Assembly (NCBI RefSeq): GCF_030848575.1
Contig: NZ_JAVDDX010000004.1
Coordinates: 186,001 to 250,000 of the forward strand
Length of the DNA stretch: 64,000 nt
Source: Haloarcula sp. H-GB4
GTDB taxonomy: Archaea; Halobacteriota; Halobacteria; Halobacteriales; Haloarculaceae
Direction: 5' to 3'
Shown: positions 60,794 through 64,000 of the stretch, piece after piece
How the letters are laid out: every line of letters starts with the position of its first letter
Numbering within the stretch: position 1 is the first letter of the stretch
Notes under the pieces: model-generated
Told to the model about the DNA's origin: nothing
Seen by the model: the letters and a program-made list of their open reading frames with translations, nothing else
Database searches by the model: none
Made by a program: the position numbers and the translations under genes

Positions 60794-61516
60794 ATGAAAG
60801 ACGTCGTCCGGCAGAACTTCGATGCCAGCGTCGACGCCTACGCGACCTACGAGCGGCGGACCAATCGGTTCACCTCGCTCGCTCGTCTGCTCGCCGCTGA
60901 GATGAACGCTCGTACTGACAGCGGACTCGGGACAGTGCTCGATGCGGGCGCAGGCACAGGTGTGAGCACGCGCGTATTCGCCGAGACGGCGGCGGATACT
61001 ATTGCGCTCGACATCAGCCGCGAGATGCTGAGCGAAATCGCTTCCACTGCCCGACTGCAAGCTGATTTCGACCACCTGCCGCTCTGTGACCAGTCAGTCG
61101 ACGGGGTGGCATTTACCGCTTCGCTCTTTCTGGTCCCTGAGCCAGCGGCCGCAGTACGGGAAGCCGCCAGAGTGCTCCGGTCTGGTGGAGTGGTCGGGGC
61201 CGTCGCACCGCTTGGCTGGTTCCGTCCTGACGGCACGGACGTGTTCGAACAGTTCGAGCGCGAGTCACGCTCCCCGGCCGAGACATCGGCTCTCCAAGAC
61301 GCTCTCGCGGGTGAGTTCTCGACGACGACAGGAACGTGGCGGTTTTCGACGACTGCCGAAGATATCCGGCTGTTTCACGCGATTCCCGCGATGGCCGCAC
61401 GGCTCTATCCAAAACTCGACACCGAAGAACGGGTTCTGCGAGCCCGTGAACTCCTCAGCTCTCTCGATGGCACGTTCGAGCAACGATGGCGGTGGGTCAT
61501 CGGTGTCCCAGAATAG
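60794..61516 (+). CDS. SAM-dependent methyltransferase, BioC/UbiE-like
   Basis: 240 residues. The N-terminal VRQNFDASVDAYATYERRTNRF resembles BioC/UbiE proteins; motif I is VLDAGAGTGVSTRVFA (near 43-58), then LDISREML and a motif IV region VDGVAFTASLFLVPEP. ATG 60794 follows the CitE-like gene by 42 bases. The methyl acceptor is unknown; nothing in the neighbourhood points to biotin or quinone synthesis except the biotin-dependent carboxylase. Confidence 0.82.
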   Translation: MKDVVRQNFDASVDAYATYERRTNRFTSLARLLAAEMNARTDSGLGTVLDAGAGTGVSTRVFAETAADTIALDISREMLSEIASTARLQADFDHLPLCDQSVDGVAFTASLFLVPEPAAAVREAARVLRSGGVVGAVAPLGWFRPDGTDVFEQFERESRSPAETSALQDALAGEFSTTTGTWRFSTTAEDIRLFHAIPAMAARLYPKLDTEERVLRARELLSSLDGTFEQRWRWVIGVPE

Positions 61517-61557
61517 GTGAATGGGATCTGGGCTTCGTCCGTTAAGCGGCCCCGGCG

Positions 61558-62022
61558 TCACTCGGCGTGGTCACGTCGCAGTGACAGCACGGTGCGGTCG
61601 AACTCACAGACGAGGACATCGTCCGAATCTGTGAGTTTGAACACCTCGACGTGCATCGTGACGATGCCACGGTCACCGTCGCTGGTCTCGCGTTTGTCGG
61701 TCACAGTCGACTGCACGCGGATCGTGTCGCCGTGGAACACCGGGTTCGGATGCTCGACGCTGTCGTAGGAGAGGTTCGCGACGATAGTGCCATCGGTCGT
61801 CTCGGGGATGGTCAGTCCGACAGCTAAACTCATCGTGTAGAGCCCGTTGACCAGTCGCTCGCCGAACTCCGTCTCGGCCGCGAACTCGGCGTCCAGATGC
61901 AACGGTTGCTGGTTCATCGTCATATCGCAGAACTGCTGATTGTCGCGCTCGCTGATCGTGCGGCGCTTCTCGTGTTCGATGGTCTCGCCGACCTCGAACT
62001 CTTCGTAGTATAGTCCTGACAT
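61558..62022 (-). CDS. MaoC-family dehydratase/hydratase
   Basis: 154 residues, hotdog hydratase. TISERDNQQFCDMTMNQQPLHLDAEFA carries the acidic active-site segment with Asn/His, and VNGLYTMSLAVGLTIPE continues the fold. It follows the carboxyltransferase gene after three bases and so belongs to that operon. It resembles mesaconyl-CoA hydratase-like and (R)-hydratase-like proteins. With the CitE-like lyase it could hydrate an unsaturated C5 CoA ester before cleavage. Confidence 0.83.
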   Translation of the reverse strand: MSGLYYEEFEVGETIEHEKRRTISERDNQQFCDMTMNQQPLHLDAEFAAETEFGERLVNGLYTMSLAVGLTIPETTDGTIVANLSYDSVEHPNPVFHGDTIRVQSTVTDKRETSDGDRGIVTMHVEVFKLTDSDDVLVCEFDRTVLSLRRDHAE

Positions 62023-62025
62023 AGC

Positions 62026-63744
62026 TCAGAGGATGGTTCCGTGTTTCTTGTCCGGGAGGTCTTTCTCGACGGTTTCGTAGAACGCGAACCGGTTCACCAG
62101 TTCCGTTCTGAGGTCGCTTGGCGGGACAATGTCGTCAACGACAACTTCGCTGGCCATTCGATGAATGTCGATATCCTCGCGGTAGGCTTCGCGGAGTTCC
62201 TGCTCTTTTTGCTGTCGTTCGTCCTCGTCATCGATCTCGGAGAGCTTCCGGGCGTAGACGGCGTTGATAGCCGCTTCGGGACCCATGATTGCGATTTCCC
62301 CGCTCGGAAGGCCGATCGTCGACTCGGGGTCGTACGCGGGACCGGACATCGCGTAAATACCCGCGCCGTAGGCTTTCCTGACAACGACGGACTGCTTGGG
62401 CACTGTCGCCGAAGACGTGGCGTAGATCATCTTTTTGCCCTGTTCGAGGATACCCTCCTTCTCGACACCTGAGCCAGCCATGAACCCCGGCGTATCACAG
62501 AGGTACAGCAGCGGGATGTTGTAGGCGTCACAGGTCCAGATGAACTGGGCGGCTTTCTCCGCCGCGTCCGGGAAGATGGCCCCCGCGCGCTGGGCTGGCT
62601 GGTTGGCGATGACCCCGACCGGACGGCCGTCTATCCGGGCAAACGACGTGATGATCTCCTTGCCGTACTCGGGCCGGAGTTCGAGCGTCGATCCGGCATC
62701 GACGACCCGCTCGATCACGTCGAACATGTCATAGCCCTTGTTAGGCTTTTCTGGCACAACGGAATCGATACCCTCCGGCGAACGCTTCGGGGCCATCCCG
62801 CTGGTCTGTGGTGGGTCCTCGTCAGCGTTGTCGGGCAGATAGCCGATGAGTTTCGCGACGAGTTCGCGGGCGTGTTCCTCGTCGTCAGCGATGAGGTCCG
62901 CACTCCCGGAGTGCTGTGCGTGCACGTCAGGGCCGCCGAGCTCTTCGAGGCTGATCTCTTCGCCCGTGACCATTTCGACCATCCGGGGGCTGGCGATCGC
63001 CATGGCACTCATATCCCGGACCATAACGGTGAAATCCGCGAAAACTGGCGTGTAGGCCGCGCCGGCGATACAGGGACCGTACAGCACACAGATCTGTGGG
63101 ACTCGCCCAGAGAGCATCGAGTGGTTGTAGTAGAACTTCCCGATCCCTTCGCGGTTGGCGAAAAAGCCCGTCTGCTGGTCGATACGGCCGCCCGAGGAGT
63201 CCATCAGATACAGCACCGGTCGCCCGGTTTTCAGTGCCCGCTGTTGCATCCGGAGGAACTTCTCGACACCCTTTGCGGCCATGCTGCCGCGTTTGACCGT
63301 GTAATCGTTGGCCATGAAATGCAGGTCACGGCCCTCGAACTCCGCGGCCCCCGTGATGAGCCCGTCTGCCGGAAGCTGGTCGTCAGCGTCGAACTCCGCA
63401 AATTTCCCGTCCTCGAACAGGAAATCGTCACCGAACCACAGGTCGATACGGTCCCGGACAAACAGCTTGCCCTCCTCAGGCAACTGCTCTTTGTACTTTT
63501 CCGGCCCGCCTTCGAGGATCTCTTCAATCTCCTCGCGCAGGGTCTCTTCGCGTTCAGTCGGGCCGAGGTCGTCGTCGATCGGTTCCGTGGATTCGTCCCG
63601 TCGATCGCCGTCGTACGTGGCACTGCTGACTGCTTCGCCGCTGTCGATGACGAGAGTAATGTCGTCCTCGAAGTGTGTCGCCAGTGCCTCGGCAATGGCC
63701 TGTGCTTCCGATTCGGTCGCGTCGTCTGAAATTCTGACTTGCAT
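62026..63744 (-). CDS. acyl-CoA carboxylase carboxyltransferase subunit (PccB/MmdA-like) with N-terminal extension
   Basis: 572 residues. The carboxyltransferase body (about 60-572) has DSSGGRIDQQ, GPCIAGAAYTPVFADF, the second half with YGKEIITSFARIDGRPVGVIANQ, and LCDTPGFMAGSGVE and YGAGIYAMSG. It transfers CO2 from biotin to acetyl-, propionyl- or a longer CoA. The first about 50 residues (MQVRISDDATESEAQAIAEAL...) are an extra acidic helix-strand unit, like small accessory subunits of actinobacterial and haloarchaeal carboxylases. It lies two bases after the biotin-subunit gene. Confidence 0.88.
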   Translation of the reverse strand: MQVRISDDATESEAQAIAEALATHFEDDITLVIDSGEAVSSATYDGDRRDESTEPIDDDLGPTEREETLREEIEEILEGGPEKYKEQLPEEGKLFVRDRIDLWFGDDFLFEDGKFAEFDADDQLPADGLITGAAEFEGRDLHFMANDYTVKRGSMAAKGVEKFLRMQQRALKTGRPVLYLMDSSGGRIDQQTGFFANREGIGKFYYNHSMLSGRVPQICVLYGPCIAGAAYTPVFADFTVMVRDMSAMAIASPRMVEMVTGEEISLEELGGPDVHAQHSGSADLIADDEEHARELVAKLIGYLPDNADEDPPQTSGMAPKRSPEGIDSVVPEKPNKGYDMFDVIERVVDAGSTLELRPEYGKEIITSFARIDGRPVGVIANQPAQRAGAIFPDAAEKAAQFIWTCDAYNIPLLYLCDTPGFMAGSGVEKEGILEQGKKMIYATSSATVPKQSVVVRKAYGAGIYAMSGPAYDPESTIGLPSGEIAIMGPEAAINAVYARKLSEIDDEDERQQKEQELREAYREDIDIHRMASEVVVDDIVPPSDLRTELVNRFAFYETVEKDLPDKKHGTIL

Positions 63745-63746
63745 AC

Positions 63747-64000
63747 TTACTCCTCCAGTACAACCAGGGTGTCACCCATGTCTACGGAGTCGCCCTCCGC
63801 AATCGGGACGGACGCGACAGTGCCGCCCGTGGATGCCACCACGTCGTTTTCCATTTTCATCGCCTCCAGCACGCAGACGACATCGCCCGCAGCGATATTG
63901 TCACCGGGCGCGACTTCGGTCGAGAGAATGGTTCCCTGCATCTCAGCCGTAATTGCACCCGACGTGGTCACGTCCACCGTGCCGCCACCGGATGAGTTGC
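63747..64000 (-). CDS. biotin-carrying subunit of acyl-CoA carboxylase, partial (N-terminus off right edge)
   Basis: The visible C-terminal 84 codons are a biotinyl domain with the biotinylation motif [11 protein letters not shown] (Lys in AMKM) and end in LVVLEE. The frame stays open to the window edge through [10 protein letters not shown], a linker-like stretch, so this is most likely the tail of a biotin carboxylase-BCCP fusion (PccA/AccA3 type) and not a free 76-residue carrier starting at the GTG at 63975-63977. Together with the carboxyltransferase it forms the carboxylase. Confidence 0.85.
   Translation of the reverse strand, partial: NSSGGGTVDVTTSGAITAEMQGTILSTEVAPGDNIAAGDVVCVLEAMKMENDVVASTGGTVASVPIAEGDSVDMGDTLVVLEE

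Noticed and set aside
62872..63729. 285-residue plus-strand frame
   Set aside because: Antisense to the carboxyltransferase subunit; no recognisable domain.
63747..63977. Free 76-residue biotin carrier starting at a GTG
   Set aside because: The frame is open to the window edge through a linker-like sequence, so a truncated biotin carboxylase-carrier fusion is more likely.
1..64000. CRISPR arrays, tRNA or rRNA genes, intact insertion sequences
   Set aside because: I looked for regular repeat-spacer patterns, cloverleaf-like stretches and transposase motifs and found none convincing; no search tool was available to confirm.

Overview
The window looks like chromosome (or a large replicon) of a haloarchaeon (class Halobacteria). 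The coding regions are GC-rich. The deduced proteins are strongly acidic. TATA-like boxes sit about 25-30 bases before many start codons, as expected for leaderless transcripts. Exported proteins carry twin-arginine/lipobox signals, one protein ends in a PGF-CTERM-type tail, and the HTH_10 (bacterio-opsin-activator type) regulator is typical of the group. I cannot name the genus. About 63 protein genes are supported; two run off the window edges. I saw no rRNA, tRNA, CRISPR array or intact insertion sequence.

Layout. (1) 1-5 kb: a branched-chain/aromatic amino-acid type ABC transporter (LivM partial, LivH, LivK-like binding protein) with a class I aminotransferase. (2) 6.2-17.7 kb: a catabolic set of unknown substrate: ThDP-dependent enzyme, NAD epimerase, an M24-fold protein with an altered metal site, F420-type luciferase-like oxidoreductase, hotdog thioesterase, acyl-CoA synthetase, F420:NADP reductase, aldehyde dehydrogenase, double EthD protein and HD phosphohydrolase. 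(3) 18-31.3 kb: a sugar locus. It holds glucose dehydrogenase, IclR regulator, DgoD-like enolase-superfamily protein, double-SIS protein, sugar ABC transporter, GH3 NagZ-type hexosaminidase, PIG-L deacetylase, SelA/DgaE-like ammonia-lyase and MsmK-type ATPase. Together these suggest uptake and oxidative breakdown of N-acetyl amino sugars to KDG. (4) 32.4-42.6 kb: IclR regulator, a complete Liv-type ABC transporter with fused LivHM, a secreted penicillin-G-acylase homologue and a phenylacetate-CoA ligase. (5) 42.8-59.7 kb: the aerobic CoA-dependent phenylacetate pathway (PaaABC, PaaD split in two, PaaG, PaaF, PaaH, PaaJ, second PaaK, PaaI, separate MaoC hydratase and aldehyde dehydrogenase, HTH_10 regulator), plus an SCP2-type thiolase paired with a catalytically degenerate HMG-CoA-synthase/DUF35 fusion. 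(6) 59.9-64 kb: CitE-like lyase, methyltransferase, MaoC protein and an acyl-CoA carboxylase (carboxyltransferase subunit and the C-terminal biotinyl domain of a partial biotin subunit).

How they may work together. Blocks 4 and 5 read as one economy. The extracellular acylase would release phenylacetate from phenylacetyl amides and the Liv transporter would bring in the acid. PaaK would make the CoA ester, PaaABCD would epoxidise it, PaaG would isomerise it, MaoC/aldehyde dehydrogenase would open and oxidise the ring, and PaaF-PaaH-PaaJ would finish by beta-oxidation. Block 6 could process propionyl-CoA or branched C5 CoA esters. No PaaE reductase is present in the window.
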